Shown: positions 10,841 through 25,899, numbered from the stretch's first letter. The stretch is DNA of 64,000 nt from Vanilla planifolia (GCA_023846275.1 CM043869.1:17331501-17395500), one strand, 5' to 3'. Notes: generated from the letters alone by a model not told the origin. Program-made: numbers and translations.

Positions 10841-11960
10841 TTATCTAAGCTTTAATCTTAAAAACACAAACCATCTTGGTTCACATATGAGAGTTTGAGG
10901 ATGAAGTGATTTTGCAAATACATTTTTTATGTAAGTTCTTTTAGGAATCCATTTATATTTATTCATTTTCAAATCAATGAATTTTCTAATTAGATAATCA
11001 AAATAGATATGTCCATGTCTACTACAATAATTACATATAACATTTGATTTTGTATGGGTGTGAAATGTATGCAAAGAAATTCGTAATGTATTATTCACAT
11101 GAATATATAATTTTTTTTGCATTTATAATTATCATGTAAATAAGAATTGTCTTTTTTCACATAATTATAAGATAAAAAATGATGAGACACATATGTAAAT
11201 AATTAAGCATGAGAAGAAATATGAGATGACACACCAATAAATTTTACTTTCAAATCATTTAGTTCATTTTCAATCATAGCAAATTCCATTATCTTTTTCT
11301 TCATTTCAATATTTTCATCTTTGAAAATCTTATTTTTTTGATTTTAGAGAATTAATGCATTAAACATGCTTAAGCAAAATAGAATCACTTTCATCAATTG
11401 ATTTGTTCAGACTCATAATTATAGAAGTATATTCTTTTAACTTTTTAGTAATGAAGTGTTTACCTCTTTAAGGTTGTCACATTGTTTTTGTCAATCAATT
11501 ATTTTGTTTGCATGTTTACTACAAGTCTTTTTTAAAAATTATTAGACATTTTAATTAGCTTTCTATACTTGACACTAACTCAAAACAATAAAACAATTCA
11601 TTATAAGAACCACAAGATAAATTATTAGCTAAATAAGAAGTACTTGATATAAAGTTACCTTGATGATTCATTTTTAAATTATCTTGAGATAGCTTCTTCA
11701 TCCTCTATTCTTTCTTCTTTTCTTTCCTATCATCATCAGAAGCCTAAAATTCTTATCATTATATAACCTTTTCAACTTTTACATTGCTTCAAAACATGTA
11801 AGTGAATGGCATATCTTTACAACAATTTCTTGAGAGACACAATAATATAAATAATTTATCCTTCTAACATTCAATTGTCCAAATAAATTCTAGTTTCAAT
11901 TTTGGAATCATTTGAGATAATAAAAGGATGTCCAAATAAATTCTATAAATCACCATCTAA
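10841..11960 (-). mobile_element. Relic of a SIRE/Maximus-like copia gag
   Basis: At 10841-11122 the minus strand encodes a degenerate zinc knuckle, CNYCSRHGHIYF, in which the last ligand is lost. It is followed by a KWIPK stretch and, further on, an EPRWFVF stretch, resembling the paired W-V/I-P-K motifs after the knuckle in SIRE-lineage Gag. Upstream on the same strand, at 11216-11340, lies a heptad-like segment (KDENIEMKKKIMEFAMIENE). At about 11,540-11,640 a piece reads SYNELFYCFE, then YRKLIK. Several stops and frame changes separate the pieces. Assignment to the SIRE lineage rests on order and motif resemblance; LTRs are not identified. Confidence 0.6.
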
Positions 11961-12829
11961 ATTTTGAATAAAAGATTTAAATGTCTTTTCTCATATTAAA
12001 AAAATGTTTTCCTTCAAACAAAATGGGGCACTCCATAATGTTATCTATAAAAAAAATGGGGCACTATATTAATACAATCTTACTTTGACATCACTTATTG
12101 AGTTTATAGTTATTGAAGTCTACAAAAAGTATCTGAATTGTGTAAATTGTAGAATCAATCTGATTTAATAATTCAAGTGATGTTACAATCACTCACTAAA
12201 TTTCTTTCCAAGGGTATTTAATTTAACTCAAATGATCCAACAATGAGGATCTTTTGATTATTAACTTAATTACTCTTAATAATTGATATAAATAAGTTTT
12301 AGAAAACTTGTATAGTTTTATAAATCATAGTCTAAGAGTGTAAGAAAGATAAAGAACATAACATGATTCTTAAATAGTTCAATTCAAATTAAAATCTACA
12401 TCTACCTCCAACTAAATTGCTAGGCTTTTACAATAAACCACTCCGATTTTTGTCGCAACAAAGTGGGTTCAACCTTTCACAAATCAACTACCTTTTGCTA
12501 CAAATAAGCAAGGGGTCTACTTTTTTACAAGATATAATAACAATATCTTTACAAGAATTGTAGCTTAATTTACACAGTATAACACAAAAAAATATCATAC
12601 ACTTATACAAGTTTATATAACACAATGTTAAAGTGATATAAAAGATATTACGAAATAAAAATAAAATTTGATACAATATTGAAGATGATACTACCAATAT
12701 GAATCAAATGAGATGAACTATAATAAAGCAAATAATATTTTATAGGAATTAACTAGATACTCAAACCTTAAACTTTACATTTTATAAAATGTAACACCAA
12801 GCTCTTCTCTTTGAAATCAATATCTATTT

Positions 12830-15800
12830 ATATTATATCAATCCAAAAGCTAGATATGGATGTTCCAGTGGTCATTTATGATTTTCAAAGATAATTAAAA
12901 TAGTTGTTATGCTCTCAGGATTCTATTTATATTAGTACATTGTTTACATCATATCAAAATAATAAATATAAAACCAATATGATCGTGATGATCCAATGAT
13001 ATGATTAACACTGTTTGTGTCAAAGCAACTTTTTGTACAAGTTTGATAAAGGACATCATACTATACAAAAATAATTTATAATGTAAAACCTAAGTTCTTA
13101 TATGTATATCGCACCAAACGATCACACAAATCATACTAGTACAATGTACTTCAGATTACAATTTAACTAGATCATATGTATATGATAATGGATTTTCATT
13201 GAATAATATTTATTTTCATCAAGAGCTGTACTTTTAGAAAAATGTTATATGATGTCATCATATAAGTATAAACACTTGTACGTATTATATCCTTTGATCA
13301 TTGCACCATTTATTTTATGAAAACAAACCATTAAGTTATGTTTACTAATACTTTGCTTAAGTATTGAAGTCATATCATACATCTAACGAGCAATTAGACT
13401 AATCATATGGAGAGCTTGATCTTGTGGCTCAATAAGCTTAACGAAGGTATTTAGATTTTAACTATAATTGGTACCAAGAGAAACACAAGCTCAAGTAAAA
13501 AAACGAACTTTGTTGAGACTCTTTATTTTAGTAATTAGAATGTCAAACTCATGCATTTCATCTTTTTTTATAAATATTATTCATCTAAAAATATTACATT
13601 CATAACGAGTTGCATCAAGTGTTAAATGTTATATTTAAAAAAAGATTGAATTGAGTGAGGTTTGTATTACTTAAACTAAACATCCTTTGTACAATACACC
13701 CATCATATAGTATGATCAGTTAATAATTGGATCAAAGAGAGCATTGATTGAGGGTAAACCTAAGTAATATTATTATTTTACACTTATTGTACTAGTACAA
13801 TGCCACCAGTATGATATCACCATTCATTTTAGCATAATACATTCTTTAAGAGGATTAGATAATGGATCCAATCGAGCAATGAGAAAGATTAAATTTTATT
13901 GTATTGCATACAAGCACAGTATTAATATTATATGAGTATGTTGTCATGTAAGGAGCTAAATGTCATCATCAATATGATAATATTTATCATAATAATATCA
14001 TCCATTTATTTGTTTAGTGAAAGTTCAAAAGTCAAGTTGTGAATATTCCAATTTCAATCCAACAATACAATATCAGTTTTGTACATGTATAATACCATTT
14101 AAGTTAAGTGCTTAATTTTGGGACTTAGTCATATATTGAGTAGATTTTTATTGTAGTAGCATGAGCCACTCATTGCATTAGTATAATATGTTACGATTAG
14201 TATAATTGAGCTTATTGTAGGGCCTATCATAATATTCAATCATACATTATATACCATTTTCTCTAAAGTTGAGAATTTAGATTTATGCATCTCTTAGTAG
14301 TATTATATAATGTCTGTATCATATCTATACAATCTATTTTACATAGTAAAATGAACTAGTCGAAAGTTAGCAATTGATTGGACAATACTGTCAATGGTGT
14401 ATTATATTAAAACAATCCCTTAGATCATAAAGTATGATTAGTTTAGGATGTGAGTGATGGCTAATTTAATTAGTTTTTAACATAACCATTTGAGAAAGTT
14501 TTGAAGTTATTTAAGAGTATTTTGAGTATATAAAAGCATTCAAATATGATAGAATGAACTAATGCTTGATTGGAAAATCTATTATGAGGAAGCTTGATTA
14601 GATTTATCATTTCTAAAAAGACCAAAATATAATATTGTGATATTTAGCTTAGAGCACTCATCTTATCCTTTCTTTTCATCCTTGAGCTAAGTTGTACTTT
14701 ATTATTTTAAGTTATATTTATTACATTCTCTTCGATGAACATTGGGCTTTATTATATATTTTGTATTGATTTAAGTAGTATGTCTCTTACTTAATTATTT
14801 ATTAGTTATAAAAATTATTATATTAAACTTTTATTTTCTTTTCTTATCCCGTTGCTAAGACTTTTACTTGTTATTTCATTGATTTTTATTAAGTTGATGT
14901 ATTAGCTTTTATTAAGTTGGTTGTAAGCTTTTATTAATCCAGTGTGTTATAAGCCATTGTGTAGACCTTTATCAAGCCAGTCATGTAGGCTTTTATCAAA
15001 CCTATGTTATAAGCTTTATGAAGTCAATACTATGGGCTTTTATTAAACTATTATTTTAGTAGATTTCCTAGCCATTTGGTCAATGATAGATGTAAATCTA
15101 AGTTTAGATTGAATTATTTGAAACTCATTATGCATTTTACCTCCATTATAATATAAAATTTTTTTACAAGTCTAATAATATTTTTTAAAAACAAGTGTTA
15201 AAATAACCAACAAGATTAAAAATAGTAAAATCTTCTATTACAAAGCAAATTAAATTATTTAAGTAAATATTTGAATTTACATAATTTACCTTCTTCCCCT
15301 TTTGTGAACATCATGTTCACATAGTTTAAAATAGTATGATTATGTATTAAGACAATCATACACATATAATACTCTTATCGTAATGTTATGTATGCTTTGA
15401 AACAAACTTGGTCATAAGTGTTATATAAGAAAGAATTGCACAAAGTGTGACACATTAATCACACTAATACGATAACATAGGAAATGTCAATTTTAGTCTT
15501 ATTAGTTGATCATCGTACTCATATAATGCAAGTATGATATTCATATGATGCAGTAAACACATATCTTTCTTAAGTAATTTAAGTCTTTCTTTATAACAAA
15601 TAGATCATACAACTGATATTTTATTTTGTGTTATATAATGTACTAGCTATACACAACACAAAATGAGGTTTGAACATCATATTAAAACTAAGAACAATAC
15701 AAAGAAGTTATTATATTATGATCTAAGTTGAACATATGATCATATTAATACGAACCAGTCATATATGTCTGACCATAACTAAGCTAATATATATAATGGA

Positions 15801-16270
15801 TTCTAAGAGGAAATAAATTAAGTACTTGCACAAAGTAGAATTTGTGCTCATTTAATGTTAATCAAAACTTGACTCTAAAGAATATAGTCACGCATACAAG
15901 ACTGATACTTATAAGATCAAGTTAGTATTTATAATCATTTGTCTAGATGACAATCGCATTTATACGATAAAGCCAACATACATATACGATGTTATGAAAA
16001 CCTTATAATTTAATTATAGCTTTAAGTCAGAATGTAGATCATACACATATGATATAAGACATTGTATTATATCATCATTATGTTGTAAAAAAATATAGCT
16101 TGTTTTAAGTTTTGATTTCATAAAACTAAGTATTGAATTTAGTATGAAACTAATTATAATGATATTATTAATGTGTTAATGCAATTCTAGAAACATATAA
16201 TTAAAGATTTGCTAATGAATGCATGAGTATGCATTGTAATTAGAATTGTGTCATATAAAAATAAGTGAGG
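12830..16270. repeat. ATCATA/TATGAT-rich decayed repeat zone
   Basis: The interval is dense in short words such as GATCATAC, ATCATATG, TATGATC and CATACTAGTACAATG on both strands, far more than in other parts of the window; 9,840-10,700 shows the same style. It lies 5' of the copia gag relic in that relic's orientation, so old LTR or leader sequence heavily altered by C-to-T change is a reasonable guess. No gene is seen. The word TTCCCCTTTTGTGAACATC near 15,296 resembles the pyrimidine-rich junctions of SIRE-type elements. Confidence 0.4.
14857..15055 (+). repeat. Degenerate 23-bp tandem repeat, about nine units
   Basis: Successive units follow a pattern like AGCTTTTATTAAGTTGGTTGT with 22-25-bp spacing. 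AGCTTTTATTAAG, AGCTTTTATTAATCCAGTG, ACCTTTATCAAGCCAGTC, GGCTTTTATCAAACC and GGGCTTTTATTAAAC recur in order. The array is non-coding and stands out from its AT-rich surroundings. Confidence 0.75.
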
Positions 16271-18358
16271 GGTTTAATAAATCAAAACAAAACAAATAAA
16301 CTATTGATATATAATCACTCTATTAAGAGCTGAAATGATAACTACAAAATATTCTAGTTGAGCCAACTTATCTTTGAGTATAGATCTTTTGTCTTCAATC
16401 TTCTTCTAATTACTAAATGTATGAATCTTATCCCTTGCAACAAATTACAATGAAATTTACAATTATACAATACTTTCAAACATTCATTAGTTATTATATG
16501 TTTGATTTTGTAATCATCAACCTCAAGAGTACAACAATACTCAACCAAGAAGCCAAGGAATCAACCAAACAAAGCATTAAAAAACCAAACTTTAACAAAT
16601 GCTAACATCGAACCTAAGAACTCACTTAAATATGGAAAGAAGAAAATACAAGAGAAGACAATTAATATGACATTTAGCAATAGTCTCATAAAAATTACTT
16701 GCTAGATCCTCGAAACATAGTAGATTGACACAAAACTTCTAGATGGGTGAAGCTAAACATTGATCTCTAATCTCTTATGCAAGTAGAATCATTCTATTAT
16801 TAGAAGTAGAAATATGACAATCTAACATAATTTAGTTTTAGGTGATTTTATACATAGATTAAGTTTGTGAAACAAACAATTTGGAAAGAAAATTAGGATT
16901 GAAGCTATAGGTTCCCATCTAGCATACCTCCTTAGGTAATCTAACCAAATTAGCTTACGTGATCTTTGTGGCCACCATGGGCAACCTAACTAATTTGTAA
17001 TATGAAACTTAATTGATCCACCATATTTAAACTGATTAATATACCAAGGATCATTTAATAATTGCCCAGGGTAGTCAACATTAGCCAACTACTCAAAAGT
17101 CATCCGCTCGACCATTGAAAGCTGTTTTTTTTTCTTTTTTTCACATGTAATCGCTTCATGCATTCTAAGTTGCTCATGGTAAACTAGTAAGCTTAGAAAA
17201 CCTAAAAATGCCATAGTTGAAAATGAGCATCATGATTATATAACACACATCATAAAATGCTCAAAATGTTAAATACAACAAAATAGTATAAAACACAAGT
17301 ACAAAAAAAACAATGCTTGTGCATCACATTAAGGACTAATGGATGGGTATCACATTCATTATAAGATTACTTAGTACAAAAAAATTTTGAATTTTTAAGA
17401 ATTATAGAATTTTTAAGAATCATCATTTTTTGAGTTATGATTATTGATTTTTGGGTAAAGATTTATTGAATTTTGGGTTGTAAAAAAAGAAGTTTCTAGC
17501 TAATTAGTGATATATAATTGCTTGAACTATGATTGAAATATATAATTTAGAAATAATAGCAAGTTTAGGCATTCACCATAGTTATTCTTCTTGAAACAAT
17601 TTTACTCAAAATTTCACACTGAAAGCTTTTCAAAGCAAAGAAAATACAATAAATAAGATCATGTTTTCTTCCAATAATCCATATGGCTAAGCTAATAACT
17701 TGGATGGCACATTAATCTTTCATTGATTGAAGTTCCAATTGAAAAGGAGCAAGATTCTCCTCTAAGTTCTTGACCTTATTTAGGAATGACATGTTGATTA
17801 AAGTTTTGCAGTAGACAACAAGGCTAAAAATGCCCTATTAAAGATCGGTTTGAGGAACTCCATGCCTATGCCATTTTGTTGATCATGCTCTTTTAAGTCA
17901 TTCACCTATTTGTATAGGTTTTTAAACCAAGTGGATAAACACAAAAAGTCATTATTCCTACTTCATCTCCTCATCTGACACAAGGGTCTAACTATGTTAC
18001 CAAACAATTAATTCTTGAATCATCTTCGAGTTGCGTAATCATGAATGACAAGAATGTCCACACCCCTCGATGGTTACTTCGTTGGATCAGGCAATCATCT
18101 CGAAAACCATTGTACTTGTTTAATGACTAACATCAAGAGACAGATGAAAAACTATCATAACGCTACTCATTTTTATAATCATTAATCAGTGCTTAAAACC
18201 TTTTTTTCATCTATTTCTAATTCATTAGATTCTAACCATTTCTCAAATTCCTCAAAAACAAAACAAGTGTACAAACAGTTCCTCAGCAAGAAAGATGGCA
18301 TATCTCGATTTTTACAAGTAGAAAAGCCAAACTAGTACAAAATCGCTGGGCTGCTAAA
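16271..18358. other. Intergenic DNA 3' of the response regulator gene
   Basis: AT-rich with slightly more complex sequence at 16,900-17,100 and 17,650-18,130, but no exon, domain or repeat family was recognised. The 3' untranslated region of the minus-strand response regulator should occupy the part nearest 18,358. Confidence 0.4.
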
Positions 18359-19890
<1,532 letters not shown>

Positions 19891-19995
19891 GTCGTCGGAA
19901 AGAAACTACGGAAACCTGCCTCTTTGAGAATGATGAAAAGATGAGTTCAAAGGAAGGCAGCGTCTGGCTCCATTTTCTCCGTGTGCTCTTTTTTT

Positions 19996-20003
19996 TTTTT
20001 ATA
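19996..20003 (-). promoter_or_regulatory. Likely TATA box of the response regulator gene
   Basis: ATTATAAAAAAA on the minus strand, about 106-113 bases before the start codon, would place transcription start 70-80 bases upstream of the ATG. The poly-A/T run around it makes this a moderate call. Confidence 0.45.
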
Positions 20004-20150
20004 ATGAAACCATGGACGACACACAATTTCCACGAACAGCGATGGACAGCAGAAGGGACGGCAAAATCTTGTAAACAATTCATTCAAATCTGTAGGCAAG
20101 ATCGCATCGTCCTTTTCCCGTTTACCACTACAAAAAAAATAAATATCTAA

Positions 20151-20176
20151 TTTAAATCGATTTTAATCGATTTAAA
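20151..20176. repeat. 10-bp inverted repeat next to a CACTA-like end
   Basis: TTTAAATCGA (20151-20160) and TCGATTTAAA (20167-20176) are perfect inverted copies with six bases between. They follow CACTACAAAAAAAA at about 20127, which looks like the terminus of a CACTA transposon with its subterminal repeats. The opposite end was not found, so this may be a solo terminus or chance. Confidence 0.35.
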
Positions 20177-20179
20177 AAA

Positions 20180-23100
20180 TACCAATTAACGAAACAAGTT
20201 TTTTAGAACTAAAAAAATAATTTAAGTATTAGCTCATATAAAACTGTGGGTAATTAAATATAAATAAAACTAGACTTTATAAAGAAAAATGTAATCTGGC
20301 AAAAGAAAATAATTTTTAAATATTACTTTAGGCATTATAAATCGTAGTCGGCCAAGTGGGGTAGGTTATCTGCATCACATAAGTGTTAAATTTTGTAAGT
20401 TAGTAGTTTGTGAATTTAACAAAAAAAAAACAAAAGATTAACAAAAAATATTATGAAAATAGTTTTTGAAAAAAACTATTGATAAAAATATTTATAAAAA
20501 AATTGGAAATTTTTTAAAAAGTGATAATAAATGAGATCTGTCTTAAATTTTTTTGGGATCATTGAGATTAAAAATATATTATTAAGATAATTGTAAGAAG
20601 ATATTATTTAATTTGTGTTAGTTTTAAAATTAATTTTTTTGTATATTTCATCATTATTTGACTAAATCTTATATTTATTTACTTAATTTTTAAAAAGTAT
20701 TTTAATAATACAAAAAAAAGAAAATGATTTTAGGATTTATAAAACATCGAAGGTCACACAAAAAGAATTATAAGAGAATGTCAACGAATATGATGTCTTG
20801 GTCATTATGAAGAGTTTCTATATGTGAAAGGTTTATGTTAGATTTAATATATATACTTAAATAGCTATTTAAGAATTCAAAATTTGAAGGTATAAATAAG
20901 GAATATATTAATTATATATTAAAAACTTAATATTATTTTTCATTAATAATGCAAAACTAAAACTAATTTACTTATAATAATAACCTCATATATGTAACCC
21001 ATCAATTCATGTACTGGCTTCCTTCATCTTATTGACTCTATCATTGAATCAACTTATCATAATTATTATCAATGACTTTGTCACATTTGTCAACTATATA
21101 GTCTTTTTTTAACTAGTCATCCCAAATATGGAGATGATTATTGAATTTTGACCAAATTATCCCATGCATTTGTTTGGTCACCAATACAATTTGAGTCAAA
21201 AAATAAATCTTAAAATGACTAAAAACAAATAAGAAATTTGCATCCTATGAAATTTGTTAACGGGTTATGATTAGATATTAAATATACTACAAAAATAAAA
21301 TACAAGAAAATATAACAAACATAGGTAAAAGATACGATGGATTTACACTATAATAGCTATTATTGCAAAAATAAGAAAAAATACCTTTAGTTGCAAAACA
21401 CTCATTTTCTATGAATGTTTGTACCAACAATTCTCTTGTGGTCCAAATAGTTGTTTTTTATAGAAGCTATAAATTGGGATCTTTGATTGATGCCGTAGAG
21501 AGTGTGATGGGACCCATGACAAGAGTCTCATTCAATTTTAGTAAATATACATTCTACTTTTGGTGAAAAATCAACAAACATTTATGTTTAATCAATTTTA
21601 ACTAAACAAATACATCATGACTTGAATATAATAGCATAAAAGTAATTTATTACCCAAAAAATAAAATTGTATACATAATTTTATTATAAAAACTCTAAAA
21701 GCTCCATATAAAATTAGGAAAAATATATACTTAGTAGCACTATGTGTGTATTATTTATACATTATTATAATGATGATAGGAATAACTTATCTCTAATATT
21801 GACTTGGTATTGGAGGGAGCACCAACTCTTTATAATTATTATATATTGTGATTCAAAACATCTTTGATAGATTTGAAACTATAAGTAACTAAGAAAAAGT
21901 GTTAACCATCTACTCTATCAAATAAAAAAAAACTAATAAATACAACAATCAAGAATTTTGTAACACCTATAAGTAATAATAAGACTAGCATTATTATCTA
22001 ATCATCATGCTCGTTTAAAATCTAAGTCATTGTCTAATTGTTGCTAGCCCCAAAAAGAGAAAAACTATGTATATAATAGGGTCAAAATAAGTTTGAGCTA
22101 GCTTAAAAGTAGGTGAAGTGACAAGTGATAGTGATGCGAGAGTAGGCTTACAAAAAATTAAAGATATGATCAAATTAGTTTTTTTTGGGAGGTCAAAGTT
22201 TTAAGATTGTGAAAAGACTCATAACTATTATAATGTGATAACTTAATATCCAAGATAACTAAGTATGATATTGACCATCATGTAATTTAAAATTATTCAA
22301 ACCAAAGTTATCTTAATAAGATGTGTGATACTCATAAAAATAATATCGCATAAAATAGAGAATTGGATTTCTACAAATGGAATTAATATAATGTAATATT
22401 GACTAACACAATATAATACTCAATTAATCATTCCTATAAAATGTATATCGTAACATGTGGTACTCAAGAATTGAGCTCATACCACTAGAGCAAAGGCAGA
22501 TATACAGCTTATACTTGATCCCCAATCAAGGGAAAGTGTATAAGCATTATTATTTAATTTTATATAAGTGTAAAAGTATAGTAAAAAAAGAAGAGGCAGG
22601 GAATTTTAATTGTCTAAAACAAGATAAAATTATGATCCTTGTGATAAGTTATACAAAGGAATATAGTAAGGTTGTGAATATCATCCCATTGAAAGTACTA
22701 TGGTCACCATTTCCTCTTTTTAAAATAGATGTTTTGAGAGTCATAAGAAAGTGGAATTCTCCTCCTTTTATGATAGATCATAATGTAATGTTGTTGTAAA
22801 TTTTTGTTTATGATTATTTAATAATGTTGTTGATCATCTTTGTTTAAATGTTATTAGAATTTCATTGTTAACATCTATTATGATTATTATTCCAAATCTT
22901 GTTTCCTAAAATTGTACATTATGTTGTAGTTAATAAGATTTAGAAACATTTGATTATTTGTCATACTTATAATGTTGCTTTTAGCAAAATGTAGTTAGAG
23001 ATCACATTATTGAACTCTTATTATTATTTTTTTTTCTAACATATGTGGAACACCTTTAAACATTAATTAACTTACTAAATTACTAATAACAAGTCCCTTT

Positions 23101-24308
23101 GTGTCTTTAATCACTATATCTTTATGAATAATTTTTGTTTTGCCACAATAAAAAATTGGTATTTGTATATCCATAACATAACAATAAGATCAAATGATTA
23201 TTTACCAAAATATAAACACATATGTTTTACAATAATATGATTCTTTATAATTGAAACATATATTTAAAAAATATGTTAATAAACTCATAATATTATAATA
23301 AAAATCATATTTTAGGTAACATATGAAATATATACATATTTTAATCTAAATAATCAAACCAATATCCAAAAAATGTGTGAAAAAATCTCCAAGATCTTCT
23401 AACATAATCATTACTTAAAAACAAAATATCAATAAACAATCATTTATAGATTATGACTTGGTCTATCATTATTTATTTATTTTTACTATTTCAAAGTTAT
23501 AATAAAAATCATTTTACTCTTTTAAATTTTATAAATATTTTTCATTTTTTATAAAAAAAATAATAAAAAAAAATAATCACATAATAAATTTATGTAATGA
23601 ATTCCCTTTTGTTTTCTTAGATAAATTTATGTCTATAAATTTATATATTTATTTTAATATAAATACATATGACATCAATCAATATGTCACATCTGTGCAT
23701 TGATGGCGCAAATTCATTTGTACATACATTATTAAATATATATTGAATCTTTAAAAGATCTTCAAATATATGCTTTGAAACATCAACGTTAATAAAGATA
23801 TTTTACATCCAAAACAATAATATTTTTTTAATATATAAAATTCAGTCCACCAAAACACGCCATTTGAATTAAATATCTTTCTTCAATCAAATAATTCACC
23901 ATCTCTCATAAGTTTCAATGTGATCATTTGCCTTTTAACTATTCAAAAATTATATTTTAAAAAAGAAAAAATAATCATAAAACTCCCTTGATGGTCAAAC
24001 AAAGACCCCAGTTTTGCTTAGATAAGATATGCAATATTATCATGTGGGATAGTTTACAGGCTTGACAATGGCTTCAAGGGATGCTTCTTTGGTTATTATT
24101 TTTTTGATGAATTGTGATCCTTGTTTCTATCAGATTTTTATTAGTTATCATTTATTTTCAACATATAAGTCAACAAATATTTTTATATGAACAATATATA
24201 GATTTTTATTTATAAAATAAATAAAATTTATTAATTAATATTTTGTATCAAGAATCAATAAACACTTAAAGAAAATATTAACGCTTAATTAGTTATATTA
24301 ATAACCAT
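20180..24308. other. AT-rich intergenic DNA between response regulator and annexin
   Basis: Very AT-rich, with long A and T runs and simple-sequence stretches (for example 23,520-23,580). The longest open frame (22455-22799, 114 codons) has no recognisable domain. No RNA gene or structured repeat was seen. Confidence 0.5.
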
Positions 24309-25750
24309 TCAATTGCCGACCAATGCCAAGAGGAAGCTTCTATGATGACCTGAAGCCTTCCTCTCTAGGGCATGTGCCAACGTCTCATTTGTTGCCCTCT
24401 TCTCATACATATCCTTGATCTCCTGCAAGTCCTTCTCGGCGCGGGTGACGATAACACGGCAAAGATTGTCGTCGACGTCCTCCTCCGCTTCGTTCAAGGA
24501 ACGACGCAGGAGCTGCAATTGTTCAGCGCTTTTCGTTAGAAGATTGCACACGGGAAGTTCTAGAACGCGGCGGAACGTTCTTACCTTCTCCAAGTATTTC
24601 TGATGCGAGACGGTGCATCGAACTGCGATTCGCAACGCCGAGAAGAACGGGTCCGGAAGGCCGGTGGCCAGGTCCTGATGAGGGAAGCTTGGGAGTTGGG
24701 CGAAAGAAGATGGATCCTCTGTGTGAACTAAGGAAAATTTGGTACCTTGGAGATCGAAGTTCCATGTTCATCCTTGTATTTGTTGAATGTTGCATTGAGT
24801 TGAGCCTTGCTCCTTGTGGTCAGGATTCTTATCGCCTCGTCATAGCCGGAGGCCTTGTTCTTGATGGCGTCGTGCAGCGCGTCGGCTTCGACTGATGCCA
24901 GTTCGGTGTCTACTTCCTTGCCATCAAATCTGTAGGTGCTCACCAATCCAACCAAGAGCTGAAAGCACAAAAATGTTTCAGACAGAGATCAAATCGAAGA
25001 TCCTTAGGTCAACTATGGGTTAGGGTCTACTCGAAATGATGGTTAACAATACTACATAAGCATGTTTGAGATACAAACTAAGGGTATCACATACTTGACG
25101 AAGATTGCCACTCGTCTTGGAAGCAAGGTCCTCCTCTAGAGAATGCATGAAGAGAGCCTGGTAAGCTTGCTTTACTTTCAAGAGCTCATTGGTGGAGCTG
25201 ATGCAAGCAACCTCGACGATCACTCTGTAGTCTAAGCCCTTCTTCATTGCGGCATTGGCTATGATGGCTTCTCTATCCACCGGATTGAAGATCCAAAGGT
25301 ACATTGCTCTCTACATTCACATACCAATTGCATGGAGGCAAGTTTAAGCTTCACTTATACGATAAAATAAGAAATTCACATTGGTTATGATGGCTCGAGA
25401 ACCTCGAATTCTCCCGAGAGCTCCGACTGTAGTTTCGTCGCGAGATCCTCATTGTATAGATCTTGGTAGGCCTCTTGGATTTGTAGCCTTTGCTTGGCAT
25501 CCCTGTGAGCTAAAATAGCAATGACTATCTTCTCATCAGTCCCCCATCCTGAAGTAATGTGTTGACTGAAAATTTATTTATATGCTGATGTATATTTGGA
25601 AACAAAACTGAACCCAAAAAGAGATGGGGAGGAGGAAGAAGAAAATAGCAAGTGAAGGCAACATATGACCAAACCTTGAAAGGCCTTTCTGAGAAGCTCT
25701 GCATCTTCTACTGGAGAGGGAGCTGGAAATGGAACTTTGAATGTTGCCAT
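24309..25750 (-). CDS. Annexin (plant, four-repeat calcium/phospholipid-binding protein)
   Basis: Six exons on the minus strand: 25675-25750, 25403-25548, 25095-25310, 24746-24958, 24585-24674 and 24309-24512. Introns are 126, 92, 136, 71 and 72 bp with GT-AG borders. The product has 314 residues, normal for plant annexins. Repeat I keeps the type-II calcium loop GWGTDE (26-31) and the conserved H40 in ILAHRDAKQR, a residue linked to peroxidase activity in some plant annexins. Repeat II (about 80-150) includes IFNPVDREA and YLWIF. Repeat III includes IRILTTRSKAQLNATFNKY. Repeat IV retains RVIVTRAEKDLQEIK and ends in LLALVGN, but its G-x-G-T-D-E loop is replaced by NEAEEDVDDN, so calcium binding there is probably lost. 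Plant annexins are cytosolic proteins that bind acidic phospholipids with calcium and act in membrane traffic, channel-like activity and stress responses. The start is the Met in MATFKVPFPAPSP; a GA-rich leader precedes it. Which annexin subclass it belongs to is not settled. Confidence 0.96.
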
Positions 25751-25807
25751 CTCTCTTTCTTTCTCTCTGAGATGCAAACACGAATGGCTCACACAAACCT
25801 CCCAGTA

Positions 25808-25814
25808 TTAAATA
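25808..25814 (-). promoter_or_regulatory. Probable TATA box of the annexin gene
   Basis: CTATTTAATACTGG on the minus strand lies 58-64 bases before the annexin ATG, with a short GA-rich leader (AGAGAGAAAGAAAGAGAG) between. Spacing suits a 5' leader of about 30 bases. Confidence 0.5.
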
Positions 25815-25826
25815 GGCACAATGGCT

Positions 25827-25893
25827 TCAGTAACATATGGTGTTTGCTTTTATTTCTCATTCGTTACTCAGTAACATATTGTGTTTACTGAGT
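25827..25893. repeat. Short direct and inverted repeats in the annexin promoter
   Basis: CAGTAACATATGGTGTTT at 25827 recurs with one change (ATTG for ATGG) at 25869, 42 bp away. The second copy also lies in a hairpin, ACTCAGTAA (25866-25874) with TTACTGAGT (25885-25893). Position upstream of the TATA-like element makes a regulatory role possible but unproven. Confidence 0.5.
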
Positions 25894-25899
25894 TATCTT

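Noticed and set aside
22455..22799. 114-codon open frame
   Set aside because: No recognisable domain, no splice partners and intergenic base composition.
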